Origin: an uncultured Selenomonadaceae bacterium
Lineage (GTDB): Bacteria > Bacillota > Negativicutes > Selenomonadales > Selenomonadaceae
Length of the DNA stretch: 6,276 bases
Assembly (NCBI GenBank): GCA_945637225.1
Contig: CALZDE010000123.1
Span: 1 to 6,276, forward strand
Direction: 5' to 3'
Shown: piece after piece, positions 1 to 6,257 of the stretch
Position numbering within the stretch: position 1 is the stretch's first letter
Layout of the letters: the number at the start of each line of letters is the position of its first letter
The notes under the pieces: generated by a model
What the model saw: only the letters and a program-made list of their open reading frames with translations
What the model was told of the DNA's origin: nothing
Databases searched by the model: none
Position numbers and translations under genes: made by a program

Positions 1-14
1 CGCTGTCATAGGAA

Positions 15-35
15 GAAAATGCTTGTTGCATTTTC
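15..35. other. Small perfect stem-loop in the leader
   Basis: Bases 15-22 (GAAAATGC) and 28-35 (GCATTTTC) are perfect inverse complements around the 5-base loop TTGTT. The stem is AT-rich and is not followed by a T-run on either strand, so it is not a typical intrinsic terminator. It could be a weak terminator or processing structure after an upstream gene outside the window, or a protein-binding palindrome near the candidate promoter of the ABC-F gene, whose -35 region overlaps its right arm. The pairing is seen directly; any function is a guess. Confidence 0.4.
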
Positions 36-55
36 ATGATTGAGGGCGTTATAAG
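26..55 (+). promoter_or_regulatory. Candidate sigma70-like promoter for the ABC-F gene
   Basis: TATAAG at 50-55 matches 5 of 6 bases of the TATAAT -10 consensus. TTGCAT at 26-31, 18 bases upstream, shares only the TTG half of the -35 consensus. Transcription would begin near base 62 and give a leader of about 26 bases that consists mostly of the heptamer repeat and the ribosome binding site. The upstream limit of the transcript cannot be seen because the window begins only 87 bases before the gene, so the gene may instead be read from a promoter further upstream. Confidence 0.35.
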
Positions 56-81
56 TGATTAGTGAGTAGTGATTAGTTGAG
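54..81 (+). repeat. Imperfect 7-base tandem repeat abutting the ABC-F ribosome binding site
   Basis: Four successive heptamers can be read: AGTGATT (54-60), AGTGAGT (61-67), AGTGATT (68-74) and the degenerate AGTTGAG (75-81). Put another way, the 10-mer AGTGATTAGT occurs at 54-63 and again at 68-77. The last unit supplies most of the Shine-Dalgarno GAGG at 79-82. The array is rich in TGA and TAG triplets in several frames, so it is not coding. It lies between the candidate -10 box and the start codon, where a change in copy number would alter the leader. Four imperfect units are few, and chance or decay of a longer array are both possible. Confidence 0.65.
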
Positions 82-82
82 G
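79..82 (+). promoter_or_regulatory. Ribosome binding site of the ABC-F gene
   Basis: GAGG lies 5 bases before the ATG at 88 and supports that start. It overlaps the end of the heptamer repeat. Confidence 0.75.
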
Positions 83-87
83 TAATT

Positions 88-2058
88 ATGGGTTCTATAA
101 AAGTTACTGATTTATCAAAGGCTTTTGGTATAGAGGAATTATTTAACAATGTAAGCTTTGAAATAAAAAAGGGCGAAAGAGTGGGCTTTGTCGGTGCTAA
201 TGGTGCTGGTAAATCTACTCTTATGAAGTGCCTTTTGGGTGAGGAGGAGTATGACGGCGGTTCGGTGCAGTTTGACACAGCAGATACCATTGGCTATGTT
301 GAACAGCAGGCTGACATGCATGCCGATACTACTCTTTATGAAGAATTAAAGAAGGCTTTTGCGGACATTCTTGCTCTGGCAGCTACTAAGGAAGCTATGG
401 AAGCGGAGATTGAGGAAAGCCATGATGAAGAAAAATTAAAGGCGTATGGCCGTATTGTAGAGAGATTTGAGCATTTAGGCGGTTATGATTACGACAGCCG
501 TTTGCGCCGTACTGCCTTTGGTCTGGGCTTTTCTGAGGAAGATTTCGACAGGCCGGTGGAGCAGTTTTCAGGTGGTCAGCGTACCCGTATCTGTCTGGCT
601 AAGGCTCTTATCCGTGAACCTGATTTTCTTTTCTTAGACGAGCCAACTAACCATCTTGATATTGGCATGATTGAGTGGCTGGAGAATTTCCTGCAAAATT
701 ATCGTGGCGGTGTTTTGATTATTTCACATGACCGCTTTTTCTTAGATAAGGTAGCCAATCGTATTTTTGAGATAGAAAATAAGACTGTTACCGCTTATGA
801 AGGCAATTATACCTATTTCATGAAGGTCAGTGAGGAAAGGCGTGCGGCACAGCTTTCTGCTTACGAAAAACAGCAGGAGCATATCAGAAAAACTGAGGAA
901 TATATCCGCAAGTACAAGGCTGGTATCAAGTCAAAGCAGGCGAGAGGCCGTCAGAGCCAGTTAAATCGTTTGGAGCGTATCGTAAAGCCTGCGGAAACAG
1001 CGGCATTTAACTACTTTGCCTTTAATGCTCCGGGAGAATGTGCTCAGAGAGTAGCGGAATTTGAGGAAGTCAGCTACCGTTTTTCTGATTCCAATAAGGA
1101 GCTTTTCAAGGATGTAAATATTCTGGTAAGAAATGGTGATGGCGTAGCTATTGTCGGGCCTAATGGTGCAGGCAAGACCACTCTTTTGAAGCTTCTTGTA
1201 GGTGAATTAGAGCCTGCTGGTGGCAGAGTTAAGATTGGCAGCCGTGTAAAAATCGGATATTTCTCTCAGCAGCATGAAAATCTTAACATGGAGCGTACCC
1301 TTCTTGATGAGCTGAATTATGAGTATGGCATCAGTGAGGAACAGTCCCGCCGTTATTTAGGAGCGTTTTTATTCCATGGCGATGAGGTATACAGACGCAT
1401 TGGTGATTTGAGCGGTGGCGAGCAGTCGAGACTTTCCTTTTTGAAATTAATGCTGACAGGTGCAAATTTCCTTGTACTTGACGAGCCAACTAACCATCTT
1501 GATATACCTGCCAAGGAAGCTGTAGAGGAAGCACTGTCTACCTTCCCAGGCACGTTTATTACCGTATCTCATGACCGTTATTTTCTGGATAAGGTAGCTA
1601 ACTGCATTCTTGAATTAAAGGATGGCACTCTTACAGAGTATGATGGAAATTATACTTATTACCGTGAAAAGGTAATGCAGGCTGAGAAGGAAAAGGCAGA
1701 GCGTGAGGCTGAGGAAGCACGTCTGGCTGAGGAAAAGGCAAAGAAGGAAAAAAATGCTAAGGCTTTAGAGGAAGAAAAAGCAAGGGCAAAGCAGGCTGCG
1801 GCAGAAAAAGAGAAGAAAGCAAAATTGGGCTCCATTCAGAGCATGAGTGAGAGCAAGCGACAGGACATGATTCTTCGTGCAGAAGCTGAAATTGCCATGG
1901 CAGAGGCAGAGCTGAAAATGCTTGATGTGCAGATGAATGACCCAGCGGTGCAGTCCGACCCCGACAGAAGTGCGGCTATTGCGGCAGAATATGCGGCTAA
2001 GGAAGAAGAAATAATGAAGCGTTATGAAAAATGGGAACAGCTGACAGACGGTGCTTAA
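88..2058 (+). CDS. ABC-F family ATP-binding protein (Uup/YdiF/EttA-like translation factor)
   Basis: This is a 656-residue soluble protein with two ABC ATPase domains and no membrane segment, the layout of ABC-F proteins, which act on the ribosome near the E-site and are not transporters. Domain 1 has Walker A GANGAGKS (36-43), signature FSGGQ (160-164), Walker B ending in D184-E185, and the SHD switch (213-215). Domain 2 has GPNGAGKT (357-364), LSGGE (441-445), D465-E466 and SHD (494-496). Both catalytic glutamates are present, so both sites should hydrolyse ATP. The inter-domain linker (about 244-300) is a short basic helical hairpin, as in housekeeping members; ribosome-protecting resistance ABC-Fs usually have longer ones. 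From about 528 to 652 a Lys/Glu/Ala-rich segment resembles the C-terminal coiled coil of Uup/YdiF types. It is likely involved in resolving stalled or non-canonical ribosome states. Which ABC-F subfamily it belongs to is uncertain. The response regulator follows after 17 bases. Confidence 0.95.
   Translation: MGSIKVTDLSKAFGIEELFNNVSFEIKKGERVGFVGANGAGKSTLMKCLLGEEEYDGGSVQFDTADTIGYVEQQADMHADTTLYEELKKAFADILALAATKEAMEAEIEESHDEEKLKAYGRIVERFEHLGGYDYDSRLRRTAFGLGFSEEDFDRPVEQFSGGQRTRICLAKALIREPDFLFLDEPTNHLDIGMIEWLENFLQNYRGGVLIISHDRFFLDKVANRIFEIENKTVTAYEGNYTYFMKVSEERRAAQLSAYEKQQEHIRKTEEYIRKYKAGIKSKQARGRQSQLNRLERIVKPAETAAFNYFAFNAPGECAQRVAEFEEVSYRFSDSNKELFKDVNILVRNGDGVAIVGPNGAGKTTLLKLLVGELEPAGGRVKIGSRVKIGYFSQQHENLNMERTLLDELNYEYGISEEQSRRYLGAFLFHGDEVYRRIGDLSGGEQSRLSFLKLMLTGANFLVLDEPTNHLDIPAKEAVEEALSTFPGTFITVSHDRYFLDKVANCILELKDGTLTEYDGNYTYYREKVMQAEKEKAEREAEEARLAEEKAKKEKNAKALEEEKARAKQAAAEKEKKAKLGSIQSMSESKRQDMILRAEAEIAMAEAELKMLDVQMNDPAVQSDPDRSAAIAAEYAAKEEEIMKRYEKWEQLTDGA
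637..662 (+). repeat. 26-base direct repeat, copy 1 (ABC domain 1 Walker B)
   Basis: These 26 bases, encoding the DEPTNHLD segment after Walker B, are identical to 1480-1505 in the second ABC domain, including every third codon position. The spacing of 843 bases is exactly 281 codons. The protein motif is conserved between the halves of all ABC-F proteins; the identity at silent positions is the notable part. Confidence 0.85.
1480..1505 (+). repeat. 26-base direct repeat, copy 2 (ABC domain 2 Walker B)
   Basis: Identical to 637-662. Recombination between the copies would remove 843 bases in frame and fuse the first Walker B to the second domain's tail, leaving a single-ABC protein. Confidence 0.85.
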
Positions 2059-2062
2059 GTTT

Positions 2063-2070
2063 GGGGTGAT
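2063..2070 (+). promoter_or_regulatory. Ribosome binding site of the response regulator
   Basis: GGGGTGAT differs by one base from GGAGGTGAT-type perfect anti-SD complementarity and lies 5 bases before the ATG at 2076. It fixes that start and suggests strong translation. The whole 17-base gap after the ABC-F stop is used by this site and its spacer, leaving no room for a terminator or a promoter. Confidence 0.8.
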
Positions 2071-2075
2071 AGTTT

Positions 2076-2786
2076 ATGTCAGAAAATATTCCTAATGAAA
2101 ATATAAGTATTTTAATCGTAGAGGATGAGCCAAAGATTGCTCGTTTTACTCAGTTAGAGCTGGAGCATGAGGGATTCAGAACATCTATTGAAGGAAATGG
2201 ACGTCGTGCCTATGAGCGTATCATACAGGAAGATTACGATGTAGTTTTGCTTGATGTTATGCTTCCAGAAATGGATGGTTTTGAAATTTGCCAAAAGGTC
2301 AGGGAACTTTCTGACGTACCTATTATCATGCTGACAGCACGTGATGATATTGAGGATAAGGTAAACGGACTTGACATTGGTGCAGATGATTATCTTACCA
2401 AGCCTTTTGCCATCAAGGAGTTATTAGCTAGAATAAGGCTGATACTCAGAAGAAAATCAGTTGCACAGGAAAAGGAAGAACCACGGGGCGAGGTATTGCA
2501 GGTAAAAAATCTGAAAATTATCCCTGCCCAGTATGAGGTAATTGTAGGAAATACCAAGGTTTCCCTCACCAAGAAGGAATATGACCTTTTGGAATATCTT
2601 GTGCGCAACAAGCGTGTTGTACTGACCCGTGAGCAGATTTTGTCTAATGTATGGGGCTATGACTATGCTGGTGATACCAATGTAGTAGATGTATACATAC
2701 GTTATTTGAGAAGCAAGCTTGATGACAAATTTGGCGAAAAGTATATTCATACCATGCGAGGCATAGGCTATGTGGTTAAGGAATAA
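2076..2786 (+). CDS. OmpR/PhoB-family response regulator
   Basis: This 236-residue cytoplasmic transcription factor has a receiver domain (about 10-125) and a winged-helix DNA-binding domain (about 140-236). The receiver has the acidic pair E16-D17, phospho-acceptor D60 in LLDVMLPEMDG, switch residues T87 and Y106, and the invariant K109 followed by P110-F111, so it should be activated by phosphorylation. The C-terminal domain carries the OmpR-type recognition helix around 202-215 (NVVDVYIRYLRSKL) and the terminal wing ending in RGIGYVV. It belongs to the ArlR/PhoP-like group of Bacillota regulators, but the group does not fix the regulon. Its partner is almost certainly the histidine kinase encoded immediately downstream. 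It probably binds direct repeats in target promoters as a dimer; no candidate site could be assigned by eye in this window. Confidence 0.97.
   Translation: MSENIPNENISILIVEDEPKIARFTQLELEHEGFRTSIEGNGRRAYERIIQEDYDVVLLDVMLPEMDGFEICQKVRELSDVPIIMLTARDDIEDKVNGLDIGADDYLTKPFAIKELLARIRLILRRKSVAQEKEEPRGEVLQVKNLKIIPAQYEVIVGNTKVSLTKKEYDLLEYLVRNKRVVLTREQILSNVWGYDYAGDTNVVDVYIRYLRSKLDDKFGEKYIHTMRGIGYVVKE
2758..2761 (+). promoter_or_regulatory. Ribosome binding site of the histidine kinase, inside the regulator gene
   Basis: GAGG lies 8 bases before the ATG at 2770, within the last codons of the response regulator. An in-frame TAG at 2764-2766 blocks any earlier kinase start, and the next in-frame ATG (residue 28) would cut into the first membrane segment, so 2770 is well supported. 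Confidence 0.65.
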
Positions 2787-4218
2787 CAGTATTTTCAAGG
2801 AATTGAAGTATCTGAAGATTTCCATCCGTCTCACTTTGACATACTCTGTCATGATAGCGGTTATTCTGCTTATCATTAATTTGCTTACGTTGTCAGGATT
2901 ATATTTTGTGCTTTATCATCAGGCTGAGGTGGAAATTGATATAAGCACCAAAAAGACCATGCGTCAGCTGGAATTAGGAGCGATTATGGACCCTTCTTTC
3001 CGTAAGAGTGAATCGCTGGTACTTATGCCGGGTGTTGTACTGAGGATTTTTGATTCTGAGGGGAAGCAGGTTTATGACAGTGAGCCGAATTACTTTAAGA
3101 TGGAGTGGCTGGAAGAGCATAAAGTAGAAAATCCGCCTATTTGGGCGAATACAGATGTATTTTCAGTAATTCAGTCGAAAAACATGACGATTTACCGCCG
3201 TGATGTACCTATGACCTTTAATGGCAATAGCTATGATATGGTATTTTTCAAGGTAGTTACGGCTGAAAATAGCACATTGGAGTCTATTAAACAGATACTT
3301 CTAGGGGCGGATTTGGTAGGTATTATCATAGCCTTGCTGGTGGGGCATTTTGTAATAAAAGGTTCTTTGAAGCCAGTAAGGGCACTTAATGATACTGCTA
3401 AGTCTATTCAAGTTGACGATTTAAGCCGTCGTATTGAAGTAAGTCCTGCTAATGACGAGCTGACAGAATTGGCAAATACCTTCAATACCATGCTGGACCG
3501 TTTGGAGGCAGGGTTTAAGGCACAGCAGAAGTTTGTTTCTGACGCTTCACATGAGCTTAGGACACCGCTGACTGTCATTAGCGGTTATGCAGATATGCTG
3601 GAACGGTGGGGCGGCAAAGACCCTGAGGTGCTGTCAGAGGCTATTTCAGCTATTAAGTCTGAGGCAGGCGATATGCAGGCACTCATTGAAAAGCTGCTCT
3701 TTTTGGCAAGGGCTGATCAGAAACGTCAGATTTTGAAAAAAGAACCGGCAGATATGGGTGAGATTATTGAGGATGGCTTCAAAAAGATTAGTATGGCGGC
3801 TTCTCAGCATGAAATAAAGCTTCTTGCTAGTGAAGGGGGCATTGTTTTTGCGGATATTGTCACCATGCGCCAGCTGTTAAGAATTTTTTTGGAAAATAGC
3901 ATGAAATATACTCCTTCTGGTGGTCATATAGCCATTGCAGGATATATTGACAAGGAGTATAATAATTACATAGTGGAAATATCTGATGATGGTGTCGGTA
4001 TAGCAAAGGAAGACCAGGAGAAAATTTTCCAAAGATTTTATCGGGTGGACAGCTCACGTACAAGAGCGGCAGGTACTCCCGGTGGCACAGGTCTTGGACT
4101 TTCTATTGCCAAATGGATTGCTGACAGGCACGATATAAAAATTTCTTTAGAGAGTGAATTGGGCAAGGGTACGAAGTTTATTTTGACCATGCCGTTATAC
4201 GTTGAAGAAAATTCGTAA
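2770..4218 (+). CDS. Membrane sensor histidine kinase (HAMP-HisKA-HATPase_c)
   Basis: This 482-residue protein senses an external cue and phosphorylates the upstream regulator. A basic N-terminus precedes membrane segment 1 (about 21-49). An external domain of about 125 residues (50-175) follows, then membrane segment 2 (about 176-196) and a HAMP domain (about 197-250, with P202 and the DELTELANTFN helix). The HisKA dimerisation domain has phospho-acceptor H261 in SHELRTPL. The ATPase domain has N-box N376, G1 box D406-x-G-x-G410, F-box FQRFY (420-424) and G2 box GTGLGL (439-444). All boxes are intact, and H261 followed by Glu fits a kinase that also has phosphatase activity. The architecture matches ArlS/CssS-like kinases. 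The external domain has PDC-like features, but its ligand cannot be inferred. The gene overlaps the regulator by 17 bases, which suggests translational coupling. Confidence 0.96.
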   Translation: MWLRNNSIFKELKYLKISIRLTLTYSVMIAVILLIINLLTLSGLYFVLYHQAEVEIDISTKKTMRQLELGAIMDPSFRKSESLVLMPGVVLRIFDSEGKQVYDSEPNYFKMEWLEEHKVENPPIWANTDVFSVIQSKNMTIYRRDVPMTFNGNSYDMVFFKVVTAENSTLESIKQILLGADLVGIIIALLVGHFVIKGSLKPVRALNDTAKSIQVDDLSRRIEVSPANDELTELANTFNTMLDRLEAGFKAQQKFVSDASHELRTPLTVISGYADMLERWGGKDPEVLSEAISAIKSEAGDMQALIEKLLFLARADQKRQILKKEPADMGEIIEDGFKKISMAASQHEIKLLASEGGIVFADIVTMRQLLRIFLENSMKYTPSGGHIAIAGYIDKEYNNYIVEISDDGVGIAKEDQEKIFQRFYRVDSSRTRAAGTPGGTGLGLSIAKWIADRHDIKISLESELGKGTKFILTMPLYVEENS

Positions 4219-4240
4219 ACGGACATAAAACCATTTTACA

Positions 4241-4245
4241 AGGGG
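4241..4245 (+). promoter_or_regulatory. Ribosome binding site deciding the epimerase start
   Basis: AGGGG ends 8 bases before the ATG at 4254 but only 2 bases before the in-frame GTG at 4248. The spacing favours ATG 4254, which also places the NAD-binding beta strand (MNIFVTGG) right at the N-terminus, as is usual in this family. Confidence 0.75.
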
Positions 4246-4253
4246 TAGTGACT

Positions 4254-5189
4254 ATGAATATTTTTGTTACAGGTGGTGCAGGGTTTATCGGTTCCCATCT
4301 GGTACGCCATTTGCTGGCGGAAGGGAATACCGTTACGGCTTTGGATAACCTGAGTACAGGTTTGAGGGAGAATTTACCCGAAGATAAAAATTTAACTTTT
4401 ATTGAAGCTGATGTAAACAGCGAAATTTTAGAGACTACGGTGCTGAGTGGCCATTTTGATGCTATTGTTCATTTAGCAGGTCAGACAATGGTAAATATTT
4501 CAATTGATGACCCTGTTAATGATGCAGAGCAGAATGTGCTCAATACAGTAAGACTTCTTGAAGCGGCCCGCAAGGGAAATGTAAAGCGTATTGTCTTTGC
4601 TTCTACTGCGGCGGCATATGGCAATGTAGCAGAGTCAGAGCTTCCTATCCGTGAATCAAGAGCCTTGGAACCTATGTCCTTCTATGGTCTTAGTAAAATT
4701 ACTGTTGAGAAGTATCTGGATATGTATCAGCAGGTGTTTGGCCTTGACTACGTGGTACTGCGTTTTGCTAATGTATATGGCGAGCGTCAGGGCGATGGCG
4801 GTGAAGGCGGTGTTATCAGCATTTTCACAAAGCGTATTGCAGCAGGGCAGGATATAACTATTTTTGGTGACGGTGAACAGACAAGAGATTTTGTTTATGC
4901 TGGTGATATTGCTGATGGTATTATTGCGGCTTTAAAAACTGAGGATGTCAACGTAGCCTATAATCTTTCTACACAGACAGAAATAAGCCTTCGTGAGCTG
5001 ATAAGCGTTCTGAGCAGGATTGCTGGCCGTAAGATAATTCCAAAATATGGCCCAGAGAGGGCAGGAGATATTTATAAATCAATGCTTTCTAATGGCAGAG
5101 CTAAAATGGGACTTGACTGGGAGCCAAAGATTTCCTTAGAGGAAGGCTTAAAGCGGACTTATCAGCATTTTGTGGAACTGAATAAGTAA
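4254..5189 (+). CDS. NAD-dependent epimerase/dehydratase, UDP-glucose 4-epimerase-like (extended SDR)
   Basis: This 311-residue cytoplasmic enzyme of the extended short-chain dehydrogenase family probably inverts C4 of a UDP-hexose (UDP-Glc/UDP-Gal or the N-acetyl forms) to supply precursors for cell-surface polysaccharide or for galactose use. The Rossmann fold opens with TGGAGFIG (6-13), and D31 at the end of the second strand indicates NAD(H) preference. The catalytic triad is T118 in ASTAAAYG, Y144 and K148 in YGLSK. The substrate side shows RFANVYGERQ, a glycine-rich GDGGEGGV stretch and TRDFVYAGD, all typical of the shorter GalE-like group. Length fits the family (about 310-330). An in-frame GTG at 4248 would add two residues but is poorly spaced. 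No sugar transferase is nearby to narrow the substrate; a related UDP-uronate or dTDP-sugar activity cannot be ruled out. It starts 35 bases after the kinase stop with no terminator between. Confidence 0.93.
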   Translation: MNIFVTGGAGFIGSHLVRHLLAEGNTVTALDNLSTGLRENLPEDKNLTFIEADVNSEILETTVLSGHFDAIVHLAGQTMVNISIDDPVNDAEQNVLNTVRLLEAARKGNVKRIVFASTAAAYGNVAESELPIRESRALEPMSFYGLSKITVEKYLDMYQQVFGLDYVVLRFANVYGERQGDGGEGGVISIFTKRIAAGQDITIFGDGEQTRDFVYAGDIADGIIAALKTEDVNVAYNLSTQTEISLRELISVLSRIAGRKIIPKYGPERAGDIYKSMLSNGRAKMGLDWEPKISLEEGLKRTYQHFVELNK

Positions 5190-5229
5190 TTTTAATTTGG
5201 TTTTTGTTAAATTTGTAAAATGGAATGTT

Positions 5230-5233
5230 GAGG
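5230..5233 (+). promoter_or_regulatory. Ribosome binding site of the ADP-ribosylglycohydrolase
   Basis: GAGG lies 7 bases before the ATG at 5241. The rest of the 51-base gap (5190-5229) is strongly AT-rich and holds no hairpin, and no convincing promoter was found. Confidence 0.7.
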
Positions 5234-5240
5234 TATATGT

Positions 5241-6233
5241 ATGATTGTTACAAAAAATGAAATTAAATCCATGATTTATGGTCTGGCAGTAGGTGACGCT
5301 ATGGGCGTTCCAGTGGAGTTTACCTCAAGGGCAAAGCTGGAAAAGGAGCCTGTCAAGGAAATGCTTGGTAATGGCAGTTATCCTGATATTCCTCATGGTG
5401 TATGGTCTGATGATACAAGTATGACTCTGTGTCTCATGGAAAGTATGGCACGTACCGGCAAACTGGATTTTGCAGATATTATGAATAATTTTGTTCAGTG
5501 GGAAGAAGGAGATGCCTTCAACGCTACTGGAGTTACCTTTGATATTGGCAGGACCTGTAATGCCGCAATTCAGCGTTTTGTTAAGGGTGCTGACCCATTG
5601 GCCTGTGGAGGAAAGACTGAGGGTGATAATGGCAACGGTGCGCTCATGCGTATTTCTCCAATGGCACTTTGGCTGGCAGTTCATCCAGGTGCAGACATGG
5701 ACGAGAGCATGGAAATGGTACATCAGGTAGCTTCACTTACTCATGCTCATCCAAGAAGCAAAATGGCATGTGGTATTTATGTGCTGATTCTTCTCTACGT
5801 AATTCAGGGACGTGCCTTGAAGGATGCTGTACGTACAGGTTTAAATCACGGTATAGACTTTTATAGCAAGAAGCCAGCCTACAAGAAGGAAGTACAGAAA
5901 TACACCCGTATGTGCATGGATTCCTTTGCTTCCCTGCCAGCTTCCAAAATCAAGAGCGGCGGTTATGTAGTAGATACCTTAGAGGCAGCAGTATGGTGTA
6001 TCTTAAATACTGATAATTATCGTGATTGTATCTTAAAGGCAGTAAACCTGGGTGAAGATACTGATACTGTAGCGGCAGTAGCTGGTGCAGTGGCAGGTCT
6101 TGCTTATGGCTATGATTCTATTCCAAAGGGCTGGATTGATAATTCCAAGTATAAGAATAGAAGCTTGAAGGGCAAAGAGTGGCTGGATAATATCTGTGAG
6201 AAGTTCTCTGTTGCTATCGTGGCAAAGGAATAA
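5241..6233 (+). CDS. ADP-ribosylglycohydrolase family protein (DraG/ARH3-like)
   Basis: This 330-residue, mostly alpha-helical cytoplasmic protein belongs to the family that cleaves ADP-ribose from modified proteins or from small ADP-ribosyl compounds using two metal ions, usually Mg or Mn. The N-terminal GLAVGDAMGVPVEF (14-27) is the family's opening signature. Metal ligands are visible in WSDDTSM (55-61, with S56, D57, D58) and in GEDTDT (271-276, with D273, D275, T276). The GNGALMR stretch (131-137) matches the substrate-side loop of the family. All known metal positions are filled, so it should be active. Length is normal and there is no signal peptide or membrane segment. No ADP-ribosyltransferase, macrodomain protein or nitrogenase gene is present, so the substrate is unknown; the family also has members acting on ADP-ribosyl-arginine, ADP-ribosyl-serine or O-acetyl-ADP-ribose. 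It may share a transcript with the epimerase upstream. Confidence 0.93.
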   Translation: MIVTKNEIKSMIYGLAVGDAMGVPVEFTSRAKLEKEPVKEMLGNGSYPDIPHGVWSDDTSMTLCLMESMARTGKLDFADIMNNFVQWEEGDAFNATGVTFDIGRTCNAAIQRFVKGADPLACGGKTEGDNGNGALMRISPMALWLAVHPGADMDESMEMVHQVASLTHAHPRSKMACGIYVLILLYVIQGRALKDAVRTGLNHGIDFYSKKPAYKKEVQKYTRMCMDSFASLPASKIKSGGYVVDTLEAAVWCILNTDNYRDCILKAVNLGEDTDTVAAVAGAVAGLAYGYDSIPKGWIDNSKYKNRSLKGKEWLDNICEKFSVAIVAKE

Positions 6234-6236
6234 TAT

Positions 6237-6257
6237 TTTCATTTCTGTGTAATGAAA
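6237..6257 (+). other. Weak AT-rich stem-loop after the last gene
   Basis: TTTCATT (6237-6243) pairs with AATGAAA (6251-6257) around a 7-base loop, starting 4 bases after the stop codon. Only one GC pair is present and no T-run follows, so it is a poor terminator candidate. The remaining bases to 6276 show no gene start or other signal. Confidence 0.25.

Noticed and set aside
1..43. Possible C-terminal tail of an upstream gene (open to TGA at 37-39 in one frame and to TGA at 41-43 in another).
   Set aside because: Twelve or thirteen codons with no recognisable motif in either frame, so neither the frame nor the existence of a gene can be supported.
6..290. Minus-strand open frame of 94 codons overlapping the ABC-F start.
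   Set aside because: It lies opposite the conserved Walker A region of a clear gene, has no family motif, and is explained as a shadow frame. The other minus-strand frames were dismissed for the same reason.
1748..1754. Run of seven A in the ABC-F coiled-coil region as a possible programmed frameshift site.
   Set aside because: In frame it reads A AAA AAT, a weak bacterial slippery heptamer, and no downstream structure or biologically sensible alternative product was seen.
3884..3890. Run of seven T in the kinase just before the N-box as a phase-variation tract.
   Set aside because: Seven bases is short for efficient slippage, and the run falls in codons for conserved Ile-Phe-Leu residues of the ATPase domain. 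The frame is intact.
5193..5221. Promoter in the AT-rich gap before the ADP-ribosylglycohydrolase (TAAAAT at 5216-5221).
   Set aside because: The -10 match is fair, but no acceptable -35 box exists at 16-18 bases upstream; the better TTGGTT (5197-5202) is only 13 bases away. AT-rich chance is the simpler reading.
5190..5229. Terminator after the epimerase gene.
   Set aside because: There are short T-runs but no inverted repeat preceding them.
88..6233. The window as a defence island, toxin-antitoxin pair or mobile element.
   Set aside because: No transposase, integrase, toxin fold, terminal inverted repeats or abrupt composition change; ABC-F, two-component, epimerase and DraG-family genes are each common on chromosomes.
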